Positions 16,981 to 25,098 of a DNA stretch of 64,000 bases are shown here, piece after piece (the first letter of the stretch is position 1; every line of letters starts with the position of its first letter). The notes beneath the pieces were generated by a model, which saw only the letters and a list, made by a program, of their open reading frames with translations, did no database searches and was not told the DNA's origin. The stretch lies in the NCBI GenBank assembly GCA_943370145.1, contig CALRPY020000003.1:62001-126000 (forward strand), given 5' to 3'. This DNA is from Ga0077536 sp943370145 (GTDB lineage Bacteria > Pseudomonadota > Gammaproteobacteria > Ga0077536). Made by a program: the position numbers and the translations under genes.

Positions 16981-17330
16981 TGCGACGCGCGCCTGATTCC
17001 CGGCAGCAGCGGGAGTACTTTCCGAGCAACTTCAGGAGCCAAGTGTGACGGAGCGTCCGGCACCCGAACGCGCGGCCTACGGGTCACAGACGGGGAATGC
17101 CTCATGGCTGTGTGGAGGGGGTGCCGCGCGTCGCAGAGCGTGCGCGAGATCAGTCCCGGACTGGCGGCAGAAAGTCGAAAGGGGAGCCGCTGGAATGGCC
17201 AGCGGGGGGCGCCGGCCAGCACCAGGGTCGTCTACCAGCGCGCCGAAGCGTCGCCCGACGGCGACTCGCGCGCGATTGGCCTCCGGTGAAAGGCGGCGGG
17301 CTCGCGGGCGCCCGGACGGCGAGGGCGTCC

Positions 17331-17351
17331 GCCGCCTGCCGCCTGCCGCCT
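17331..17351. repeat. Short tandem repeat, 3 x GCCGCCT
   Basis: Three perfect copies of the heptamer GCCGCCT lie about 55 bases downstream of the HlyD-family gene's stop on its strand. There is no known role. Confidence 0.6.
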
Positions 17352-17406
17352 GCCGCGGGCTTGGCGCAGGCGCGACGGTCGACGCGACGTCGGGAGGATC
17401 AGTAGC

Positions 17407-18711
17407 TCACGGCTCGCGCAGCGCGCGCCGCAGGCCATGGGTCAGCGGCCCGAACAGGTAATCGAGCGCGGTGCGCTCCCCGAGCTGGACATACACGTCG
17501 ACCGGCATCCCTGCCTTGACCGGCACGGGCAGCTTGGCGAGTTCGCCGCGCGCGATGTTGGCGCGGATCACGAAGTGCGGCTCGCCGCTGCGGTTATCCT
17601 CCACGCGGTCGGCGGAGACGTAGTCGAGGGTGCCCGCGAGCGGTTCTATGTCGCGCGCCGGCAGGCCGCTGAAGTGGACATCCACGGGCAAGCCCTCCCG
17701 CAGGTCGTCTGCGTGGCGTACGTCGGCCATCGCCTCCACCACGAGCGCGTCCTCCGCAGGCAGGATGTCCATAACCGGTTGCCCGGGCGCGACCACGCCG
17801 CCGATGGTGAACACCTTCAGGTCGACCACGGTCCCCGCGATCGGCGCGCGGATCTGCAGGCGGGAGACCACTTCCTGGGCCGCGAGCGTGCGACCGAGGA
17901 GATCGTCGATCTCCGCTTCCACCCCGGCGAGTTCCACGGCCGCCCGCTGCCGACGCTCGGCGGTTGCGTTCTGGCGCCGCAGCTCGAGTTCGAAGCGCCG
18001 CTGCCGCGCGGCGTGCGCTTCGGCGGTGTGTTCGCTGATCGCGGCGCGGTAATTCTCGAGGCCACGCTCGAGCGCGAGCAACTGCGGCTTGTTCACATAA
18101 CCCTTCTGGACCAGGTTGCGATTCGCCTCGAGTTCCTCTTCCATCAGGCGGGACGCGCGCTGCTCGGCCTCGATCTGCCGCTCGAGGGCGAGGATCTGCG
18201 AGTCGATCTGTTCAATCTGCGCGGCGAGGAGGCGTCGCTGGTTGTCGAGCAGTGAGCGACCGGAATCGAAGGCGCGGCGCTCCGAGTCCAGCAAGGACCG
18301 CACTTCGGGATCGTCTGCACGCGCGGACAGCGCCGCCGGGATCTCGATGCTTGCGGCGTCGTCGCGCTCGGCGCGCAGGCGCGCCGCCCGCGCCTCGCGC
18401 GCTTCGAGCTGGCCGCCGTAAACGGTCGCGGCGGCCGTGATCTCCGTGCTGGCCAGTTCGAGCAGCACCTGGCCAGCCTCGACCCGATCGCCATCGCGCA
18501 CGAGGATGCGGCGCACGATCCCACCCTCGAGATGCTGGACCGACTTGCGGTTGCTGTCGGACTTCACGAAACCGGGTGCGATGACGGCGGCCGACAGCGG
18601 CGCGAGCATCGCCCACAGCGCGAAGCTCAAGAGGGTCACGGTGATGACGACCAGCCCGCCGCGGATCGGCCAGCGGAGTTCGGCATGGTCTGTGGCTGTC
18701 AGTTCAGTCAT
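17407..18711 (-). CDS. Type I secretion membrane fusion protein, HlyD/PrtE family
   Basis: A 434-residue periplasmic adaptor. It has a short cytoplasmic N-terminus, one transmembrane helix (about 18-40), then a biotinyl-lipoyl-like half motif around VQHLEGGIVRRILVRDGDRVEAGQVLLEL, typical of this family. A long alpha-helical coiled-coil hairpin rich in Glu, Arg and Ala covers about 90-255, followed by the second lipoyl half (LQIRAPIAGTVVDL) and a beta-barrel. It links the inner-membrane ABC exporter to an outer-membrane TolC channel, which is not in this window. ATG 18711 overlaps the ABC gene end by 8 bases. The open frame to 18768 is discarded because it would run further into the ABC gene with an arginine-rich leader. 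Confidence 0.93.
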   Translation of the reverse strand: MTELTATDHAELRWPIRGGLVVITVTLLSFALWAMLAPLSAAVIAPGFVKSDSNRKSVQHLEGGIVRRILVRDGDRVEAGQVLLELASTEITAAATVYGGQLEAREARAARLRAERDDAASIEIPAALSARADDPEVRSLLDSERRAFDSGRSLLDNQRRLLAAQIEQIDSQILALERQIEAEQRASRLMEEELEANRNLVQKGYVNKPQLLALERGLENYRAAISEHTAEAHAARQRRFELELRRQNATAERRQRAAVELAGVEAEIDDLLGRTLAAQEVVSRLQIRAPIAGTVVDLKVFTIGGVVAPGQPVMDILPAEDALVVEAMADVRHADDLREGLPVDVHFSGLPARDIEPLAGTLDYVSADRVEDNRSGEPHFVIRANIARGELAKLPVPVKAGMPVDVYVQLGERTALDYLFGPLTHGLRRALREP

Positions 18712-20407
18712 GCGCCTGCTCCGCTCGCCCCGGGGCGCTGCCGACCACGCGCACCGGCGGCCGCGCACCCAGCCTGTTGAGCACTTCGTTGGCGGGACCG
18801 ATGGCCTCGACGCCGCCGTTGCCGAGCACCAACAGCCGGTCGCACACGCTCATCAGGCTCGGCTTGTGGCCGGCGATGATCACGGTGACGCCCGCCGAGC
18901 GCATTGCGCGCAGCGCGGCCAGCAGCGCCTGCTCGCCCTCGCCGTCGAGGCTGGCGTTCGGTTCGTCCAGCACGACGAAGCGCGGCTGCCCGAAGAGGGC
19001 GCGGGCGAGCGCGATGCGCTGCCGCTGCCCGGGCGGCAGTCGCTCGCCACCCTCTCCCACTTCAGTGTCGTAGGCCTCCGGCAGCGCCAGCACCATTTCA
19101 TGGCAGAAGGCCCGCCTGGCCGCGGTGACGACGGCGGCATCGACGTCCGACGCGAGCCGCGCGATGTTGTCGGAAACCGTGCCGGGCAGGAGCTGGACGC
19201 CTTGCGGCAGGTAGCCGCAGTGAAGCGCGCGCTGGGCGGGCGACCACGCCGCGAGCTCGGCGCCGTCGAGGCGTATCGCGCCGGACCTCGGCGGCAGCAC
19301 GCCCGCCAACGCGCGCAGCAGCGTGCTCTTTCCGGCGCCGCTGGGCCCCACGATGCCGAGACACTCACCGGGCTGGACACTGAAAGTGACCCCGGAAAGC
19401 ACGGGTCGGCCGCGGGCCGGGCCGAGTTCGAGGTCCTGGACTTCCAGCGCCCCGCGCGGCGAAGGGAGTTCAGTCGCCTCCCGTACGGGCGGGATTCCCC
19501 GCAGCGCGTGTATGACCCTCTGCAGGGCGATACGCGCCTCGACGAAACCGCGCCAGGTGCCAACCGCAAGGTCGACCGGGGCCAGCGCCCGGCCGAGCAG
19601 GATGGTCGCCGCGATCATGATGCCGGGCGTCGCGTGTTCCACGATGACCAGCCAGGCACCGAGTCCGAGCATGGCGGTCTGCAAGGCCTGCCGGGCGTAC
19701 TTCGACGCCCCGCTCAGCAGCCCGCTGGTCCACCCGGCCCGCGACTGGGCGCGGGATGCGCGGTCGGACAGTCGCCGCCAGCGCTGGACCGCGCGCGTGG
19801 ACATGTCCATCGCCAACACGGCGTCGCCGGCGCGGGCGACCGCCTCGAGGTAGTGAGTCGCGCGCCCCTGTGCACCGTTCGCTTCCTCGAGCGCCGCACG
19901 CGTGCCGCGCTCATTCGCCCACGCGATGCCGAGCAGGAGCGCGGCGCCCGCGATCCCGAGCAGGCCCAGCGACCAGTGCATCACGAAAATAATCGCCATG
20001 AAGAGCGGCAGCCACGGCGCATCGAAGAGCACCTGCAGCCCGGGCCCGGAAACGAACTGGGTCAGCGTCGAAAGGTCGCGAGTGCTCGCAGGCGAACCAC
20101 CGGGTGCGCCGCGCGCCGCGTGAAGCAGCAGCGCATTCGCCAAGGGCTCGCCGAGGTCGCGCTCGAGGCGCCGCGCCAGCGCCGCGAGCAGGCGCCCGCG
20201 CAGCGTGTCGAGGGCGGCCATCGCGAGCAGCATGAAGAGCGTGATCACCGCGAGCACGAGGAGCGTCGGCACGCTGCGGCTTGGCAGGACCCGGTCGTAG
20301 ATCTGGAGCATGAACAGCGGTGACGCGAGGACGAACACGTTCGATGCGAAACTGAAGAGCGCCGCGTAGAGGAGCTCGGTGCGGTAGCGGGCAATTAGAG
20401 CATTCAC
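18704..20407 (-). CDS. Type I secretion ABC transporter (permease/ATPase), PrtD/AprD family
   Basis: A 567-residue fused half-transporter. Residues 1-310 form the six-helix exporter domain (FDAPWLPLF near 128-136 is a PrtD-family signature), and 320-560 the ATPase: Walker A GPSGAGKST 354-362, ABC signature LPPGQRQR 457-464, Walker B RFVVLDE 476-482. There is no N-terminal C39-like domain, unlike HlyB, as expected of the PrtD group that exports RTX proteases and S-layer proteins. It should recognise the C-terminal signals of the two flanking RTX proteins. Start is GTG 20407. It is the first gene of a two-gene operon with the fusion protein. Confidence 0.95.
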   Translation of the reverse strand: MNALIARYRTELLYAALFSFASNVFVLASPLFMLQIYDRVLPSRSVPTLLVLAVITLFMLLAMAALDTLRGRLLAALARRLERDLGEPLANALLLHAARGAPGGSPASTRDLSTLTQFVSGPGLQVLFDAPWLPLFMAIIFVMHWSLGLLGIAGAALLLGIAWANERGTRAALEEANGAQGRATHYLEAVARAGDAVLAMDMSTRAVQRWRRLSDRASRAQSRAGWTSGLLSGASKYARQALQTAMLGLGAWLVIVEHATPGIMIAATILLGRALAPVDLAVGTWRGFVEARIALQRVIHALRGIPPVREATELPSPRGALEVQDLELGPARGRPVLSGVTFSVQPGECLGIVGPSGAGKSTLLRALAGVLPPRSGAIRLDGAELAAWSPAQRALHCGYLPQGVQLLPGTVSDNIARLASDVDAAVVTAARRAFCHEMVLALPEAYDTEVGEGGERLPPGQRQRIALARALFGQPRFVVLDEPNASLDGEGEQALLAALRAMRSAGVTVIIAGHKPSLMSVCDRLLVLGNGGVEAIGPANEVLNRLGARPPVRVVGSAPGRAEQAHD

Positions 20408-20611
20408 AGGACGACATCCCGGCGGGCCGGTCGCGGCGACCGGGCCGCGAACGGCGGTTTATCGAGGCATGCGTGACGCGTCCGCATGGGCGGTCTCGCT
20501 TCGGGTGTACACGATGTCGGCTCGGGCACGTCCGATCTTGAGATTGGCGGGCGGCGCGTGGCACCGCCCGCGGGTATTCACGTAAAGCGGCGGGCCGCAC
20601 CGCGTGGCCGG

Positions 20612-20639
20612 CCGCGGCCCGGCAAGCGCCGGGCCGCGG
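20612..20639. terminator. Stem-loop downstream of RTX gene 2
   Basis: A perfect 12-base-pair GC stem (20612-20623 with 20628-20639) with loop AAGC begins 27 bases after the RTX gene 2 stop on the minus strand. No T-run follows. It occupies the same place as the hairpin after RTX gene 1, so it is probably the end of that transcript. Confidence 0.55.
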
Positions 20640-20666
20640 TGGCTGCGGAGGCCGACCCGCGTGACC

Positions 20667-23600
20667 TCAGGCGAAGAGGTTGCCGACACCGCCCGCGGCA
20701 GTCAGATCAGCCGAGTCGAATCCGACCAGCGTGATGCTGTTGCCGCTGAAGCTGAGCTGCAGGTCGCCGCTGCCGAGGAACGAGGAGCCGACCGAGGCCT
20801 TGTTCCAGCCCTCGGCCGCCAAGCGGTCGCCCGCGGCGAAGTCGAAGTCGGTGACCGTGTCCTGGCCCCAGTTCGACGCCCCGATCCGGAACAGGAAGTA
20901 GTCGGCGCCCGCGTTGCCGGTGAGGACATCGGCGCCGCTACCACCACTCAGCATGTCGTTGCCGGCGCCACCATACAGGGTGTCGTCACCGGCGCCGCCG
21001 TCGAGCAGGTCGTGGAAGGTCCGGCTTCCGTAGCCGTTGAGCGTCCAGCCGGAATCGGCCGAATTCGTGCCCTCGCCCGCGCTGTCGTTGCCACCGTACA
21101 GCGTGTCGTTTCCTGCGCCACCCGACAGCCAGTCGCCGTCGTTGCCGCCGACCAGGATGTCGTTGCCCGCGCCGCTCCACAGCGCGTCGCGGCCCTCCTC
21201 GCCATAGAGCGCCACGCTTTCGCCGGCAGCGGGAGGCGAACCGGGGAACGTGACGAGGGGATCCGTGAGGTCCACGATGTCGTCGCCCGCGCCCATGCGG
21301 AACTCTTCGACTCCGTTGACCAGCGGACCGGTGCGCTGCGCGGAGTCGTCGAGCGCGTAGCGGAACACGACGTCGTGCCCGCCAGTGCCGAGCAGGGTAT
21401 CGGTGCCATTGCCACCGACGAATGAGTCGAGGCTGCCGAGGTACTTGCTGCCCGCCTTGTTCAGGTGGATGCCGGCGCCGGCAGTGAAGTCGCCGTCCTT
21501 GTTGACCGCGTAGGTGTCGTATTCGAAGACATTGCTGCCTTGACCGATCTTGCCGAAGCTGCGCTCGCCTTCGAACAGCAGGATGTCGTCGCCGTTGCCG
21601 CCATTCAGGATGTCGTTGCCGGTGCCGCCGCCAAGCACGTCGATGCCGTCACCGCCGTTCAGGATGTCGTTGCCGGCCTCACCGAACAGCACGTCGTCGT
21701 CGGCGCCGCCGTTCAGCGTGTCGACGCCGTCACCGCCGAACAGGACATCGTCGTCGCCATCGCCGTTCAGCGTGTCGTTGCCCGCCCCACCCTGCAGGGT
21801 GTCGTCGCCGGTACCGCCGTTCAGCACGTCGTTGTCGTTTCCACCGTCGAGGATGTCGTTGCCGGCGTCGCCGTTCAGCGTATCCGCGCCGACCTGGCCG
21901 ATCAGCACGTCGTCGTCGCCGCCACCGTTCAGCGTGTCGTTGCCGTGGCCGCCCACCAACTGGTCCTTGCCGGCGTCGCCGTTCAGCGTGTCGTTGCCGT
22001 GTCCGCCCGCGAGCACGTCAGCCCCTTCGCCGCCGTTGAGGGTATCGTCGCCGGCGTCACCGTTGAGCGCATCGTCACCGTCGCCACCGTTCAAGGTGTC
22101 GTTGCCGGCGTCACCCCAGACGCTGTCGTTGCCCGCGCCGGCGGACACCACGTCGGCGCCGTTGCCGCCCCAGATGCGGTCGTTGCCGTCGCCGGAGACG
22201 ACGGTGTCGTCGCCTTCGCCCGCCGTGATGGTGATTGCCTGCGTGACGCCCGTAAGGTTGAGGTTGTCATTGCCGCCGAGCAGGTCGATCTGCTCCACGC
22301 GCACGATCGAGGCTGCCCCGAGCGTCAGCACGTCCGCCGCGTCGGTGGCGATGACCCTGTCCCAACCGTTGCCGCCGTCGAACACGTCGGCTGTCTCGGA
22401 GATGTACATCAGGTCGTTGCCGTCGCCGCCGTTCGTCACGTCGGCGCCCAGGCCGCCGTCGAGGATGTCGTTGCCGGCGTCACCGTTCAGGGTGTCGTTG
22501 CCGGCCTGGCCATAGAGCCGGTCGACACCGTTGCCGCCGCTGATGACATCGTTCAGACCACGACCGTAGACGCGGTCGTCACCGTCACCCGCCCTGAACT
22601 CGCTGCCCACGACGAAGCCGGCCTCGGCCGCCTCTGCTTCGTTCGAGGCGAGGAACACGCTGTCGCTGCCGGCGAGGCCGTCGTACTGCGTGCCGGCGGC
22701 ATAGGTGCCCGCCTTGACGACGTCGAAATCGACCCAGTCGACCTGCTGCGTGAACAGCGGCATGCCGGCGCCGCCGTTACCGCCACCTGCGATGGGCGTG
22801 CCGACATAGTCGACGAAGAACTGCACGGCCTCGAAACCACCGGCCTTCAGCGCCATCTGGCTGAGGTCGTAAAGGGCGAGGTTGCTGTCGTTGTAGAGCG
22901 ACAGGTTGTTCGCGTAGTCCAGGATCTGCGTGCGGATGTCGTTGTTCTGGAAGTCTTCGCTCGACAGGTAGATGCGCAGGGTATCCGAGCCGTCGCCTCC
23001 CCTCGCGACGTCGAAGTTGCCGGCGTTGAAGTTGGCGAGTCCGTTCTTGAGTTCCTCGCCATTGATCGGCGTGTTCGCCGCGAATTCGGCGGCGCTCATG
23101 TGGATGTGCGCGACGAGGTCGTTGCCTTCACCCGCGTCGACGTCGTCGAAACCGGCGCCACCGGTGATCTGGTCGTTGCCGGTGCCGCCCACCACCGTGT
23201 CGTTGCCGGCACCGCCGTTCAGCGTGTCATTGCCGTCGCCGCCGCTGATGGCGTCGTTGCCGTTGCCGCCGAACACGGTGTCGTTGCCCGCGCCGGCGGT
23301 GAGAATGTCGTTGCCGTCACCGCCGTCGACGTAGTCGTCCCCGTCTCCCGCGTTGACGAGGTCGTTGCCGGCGCCGCCAAACGCGGAGTCGTTGCCGTCG
23401 CCGGCGCTCAGGAGGTCATCGTCGGCGCCGCCGTCGAGGCGGTCGTTGCCCGCGCCGCCCGTCAGCGTGTCGGCGCCCGCGCCGCCGACCAGCACGTCGT
23501 TGCCGTCACCGCCGTCGAGGCTGTCGCTGCCGGTGCCGCCGTCCAGATAGTCGTTGCCGCTGCCACCGATCAGCGTGTCGTCACCGTCCTGGCCGAACAG

Positions 23601-24458
23601 CGAATCGTTTTCGGTACCGCCGTCGAGCAGGTCATTGCCCGCGCCGCCGACCAGCGTGTCGTTGCCAGCCTGGCCGAACAGCCGGTCGTTGCCCGCGCCG
23701 CCGTCGAGGTAATCGTTGCCTGCGCCGCTGAATATCGAGTCGTTGCCCCACTGGCCGTACATCCAGTCGGAGCCCTTTGCACCGATCATGACGTCGTTGC
23801 CGGCGCCACCATATGCCCAGTTGCGCTCGGTCACGGTGCTGTCGTCGCGCAGGTATTCGAGCGCAAGATCCGCGTCCTGCTCCGTGACGCCGTCGGCCGC
23901 CAGCGCGAGCAGCGCGTTCACGTCGAAGGCCACGTCGGCGTTGAGCACGCCGCCGCTCATGATGTCCCCCTTCAGGGAATGGCCGGTGAACATGAGGTCG
24001 TCATCGGCGCCGCCGTCGAGGGTGTCGTTGCCCTCGCCACCGAGCAGGATGTCCGTACCGTTGCCGCCGCCCAGGTAATCGTTGCCTTTACCGCCGTTCA
24101 GAAGGTCCATGCCCTCGCCGCCGAAGAGCGTGTCGTTACCCGCGCCGCCATCGAGGATGTCGGAACCGACGCCCCCATTGAGGACGTCGTCGCCGTTGCC
24201 GCCGAACAGCCAGTCGCTGCCTTCGCCACCGTTGAGGACGTCGTTGCCGTCACCGCCGTCGACGATGTCATCGCCGGCGCCGGCGTTGACGATGTCGCGA
24301 CCGCTACCGCCGACGATGACGTCGTTGCCGGCGCTGCCGTTGCTGATGGTGGTCTGGATTGCGGCGGCGACAATCTTCGCAGCGCCCGTTGCGTTGGAGG
24401 TCGCGAGCTGGCTCGCCGCCGCAACCCTGTTATTGCCACCTACTAATTCTTGCGCCAT
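20667..24458 (-). CDS. Large RTX repeat secreted protein 2
   Basis: A 1263-residue RTX protein with no signal peptide. GGxGxDxUx repeats fill most of it, broken by non-repeat segments at about 155-200, 450-640 and 960-1050. The 450-640 segment is mixed alpha/beta and includes LRIYLSSEDF and LKAGGFEAVQFFVDYVG; I do not recognise it. The N-terminal 35 residues are Ala/Thr/Asn-rich. The last 100 residues contain a YFLFRIGASNWGQDTVTDFD-like segment seen at the end of many RTX proteins, then an LVGFDSADLT...-type tail serving as the secretion signal. It probably forms a calcium-dependent surface layer, biofilm or adhesin. It is separated from the exporter operon by 259 bases and has its own promoter region. 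Confidence 0.92.
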   Translation of the reverse strand: MAQELVGGNNRVAAASQLATSNATGAAKIVAAAIQTTISNGSAGNDVIVGGSGRDIVNAGAGDDIVDGGDGNDVLNGGEGSDWLFGGNGDDVLNGGVGSDILDGGAGNDTLFGGEGMDLLNGGKGNDYLGGGNGTDILLGGEGNDTLDGGADDDLMFTGHSLKGDIMSGGVLNADVAFDVNALLALAADGVTEQDADLALEYLRDDSTVTERNWAYGGAGNDVMIGAKGSDWMYGQWGNDSIFSGAGNDYLDGGAGNDRLFGQAGNDTLVGGAGNDLLDGGTENDSLFGQDGDDTLIGGSGNDYLDGGTGSDSLDGGDGNDVLVGGAGADTLTGGAGNDRLDGGADDDLLSAGDGNDSAFGGAGNDLVNAGDGDDYVDGGDGNDILTAGAGNDTVFGGNGNDAISGGDGNDTLNGGAGNDTVVGGTGNDQITGGAGFDDVDAGEGNDLVAHIHMSAAEFAANTPINGEELKNGLANFNAGNFDVARGGDGSDTLRIYLSSEDFQNNDIRTQILDYANNLSLYNDSNLALYDLSQMALKAGGFEAVQFFVDYVGTPIAGGGNGGAGMPLFTQQVDWVDFDVVKAGTYAAGTQYDGLAGSDSVFLASNEAEAAEAGFVVGSEFRAGDGDDRVYGRGLNDVISGGNGVDRLYGQAGNDTLNGDAGNDILDGGLGADVTNGGDGNDLMYISETADVFDGGNGWDRVIATDAADVLTLGAASIVRVEQIDLLGGNDNLNLTGVTQAITITAGEGDDTVVSGDGNDRIWGGNGADVVSAGAGNDSVWGDAGNDTLNGGDGDDALNGDAGDDTLNGGEGADVLAGGHGNDTLNGDAGKDQLVGGHGNDTLNGGGDDDVLIGQVGADTLNGDAGNDILDGGNDNDVLNGGTGDDTLQGGAGNDTLNGDGDDDVLFGGDGVDTLNGGADDDVLFGEAGNDILNGGDGIDVLGGGTGNDILNGGNGDDILLFEGERSFGKIGQGSNVFEYDTYAVNKDGDFTAGAGIHLNKAGSKYLGSLDSFVGGNGTDTLLGTGGHDVVFRYALDDSAQRTGPLVNGVEEFRMGAGDDIVDLTDPLVTFPGSPPAAGESVALYGEEGRDALWSGAGNDILVGGNDGDWLSGGAGNDTLYGGNDSAGEGTNSADSGWTLNGYGSRTFHDLLDGGAGDDTLYGGAGNDMLSGGSGADVLTGNAGADYFLFRIGASNWGQDTVTDFDFAAGDRLAAEGWNKASVGSSFLGSGDLQLSFSGNSITLVGFDSADLTAAGGVGNLFA

Positions 24459-25098
24459 CTGGAGTTACCTCTGGTTCTGGACTGCCTGGCTGTCTGTTGT
24501 GATTCGAACGCCGGTTCAAGGCGCCGCCGAGCGCGACCGGTGCGCGGTGGAGAAGCCGGGGCGCCGAACGCCGTCGCCGTAGCGACTGGCGGTTCGCGCG
24601 ACCTCCGCTCTCCCCGGGCCACCGCCGCAGTCTCGCCGGTGCGTTTTTCGTGGAGAGGAGGATCCGCTCCCGAAGTGACAATGCCTAGCGGCCGAACGTT
24701 AAACAGGGCAACAAAATAGCGACGGAGATCACTGTTTTTATTGGTTTTTCCTGGGTTTTTTGACAAACTCCTTTTTTCGAAGGGATGTAGTCTTGGTTTC
24801 CGTGACGAAGCTCCCGTAAACCCGGGCTGGCGACCAGATGGGGACTTGTCCGCCTCGGGCTCGCCACATGCCAATGCAAAGAGGCGACAAGGGTCCGAGG
24901 CGTGTTGAACAAAGGCCCCGGGCGAGCCTTGCTCCCGGGCTCGGTTTGGCCGCGAAGGAGCCGAGCTTGAGTGAAGGTCGACGCAGCGCTTGGTGAAATT
25001 GACGGCGCCGTCACCGCAGCGCGAACACGCACAACGCGTTTGGAGGGCTCCGGGCGGGAACGCTATCGCATACCATGACACGGAGGCCGGAGCCGGCC
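24459..25098. other. Intergenic region between RTX gene 2 and the monooxygenase (divergent promoters)
   Basis: No gene seen. It holds the RTX gene 2 leader on the minus strand, including an AT-rich island at about 24700-24790 with the shared motif. The side next to the monooxygenase is of ordinary GC content; a weak TTGGAG - 17 bases - CTATCG lies about 30 bases upstream of that gene's start. Confidence 0.55.
24731..24750 (-). promoter_or_regulatory. AT-rich motif shared by the two RTX genes (copy 2)
   Basis: This is the partner of the site at 16961-16980, about 275 bases upstream of RTX gene 2. On the minus strand a TTGTCA sits 18 bases before AATAAA, so it may overlap the -10 region of a promoter. 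The first 12 bases are identical to copy 1. Confidence 0.5.

Larger units (their letters stand above)
16812..17406. other. Intergenic region between HlyD-family gene and RTX gene 1
   Basis: No convincing gene. The half next to the RTX gene (about 16812-16980) is AT-rich and holds its ribosome site, the shared motif and a run of A/T, so it is the likely RTX promoter region. The half next to the fusion-protein gene (17000-17406) is GC-rich, with open frames on both strands that show no domain or codon signature. It contains three tandem 7-base repeats. Confidence 0.6.

Noticed and set aside
17045..17461. Possible 138-codon gene between RTX gene 1 and the fusion protein
   Set aside because: Random-looking Arg/Gly/Ala sequence, overlaps the real stop of the neighbour, and no ribosome site.
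18437..20323. 628-codon plus-strand frame opposite the ABC exporter and fusion protein
   Set aside because: Arg/Gln/His-rich, without domains, and lying wholly over well-supported genes. It is a product of high GC content.
21465..24446. 993-codon open frame antisense to RTX gene 2
   Set aside because: It is a mirror of the repeat array: GGxGxD repeats on one strand read as Val/Ala-rich repeats on the other. It has no start signal or domain, and the same effect occurs over RTX gene 1.
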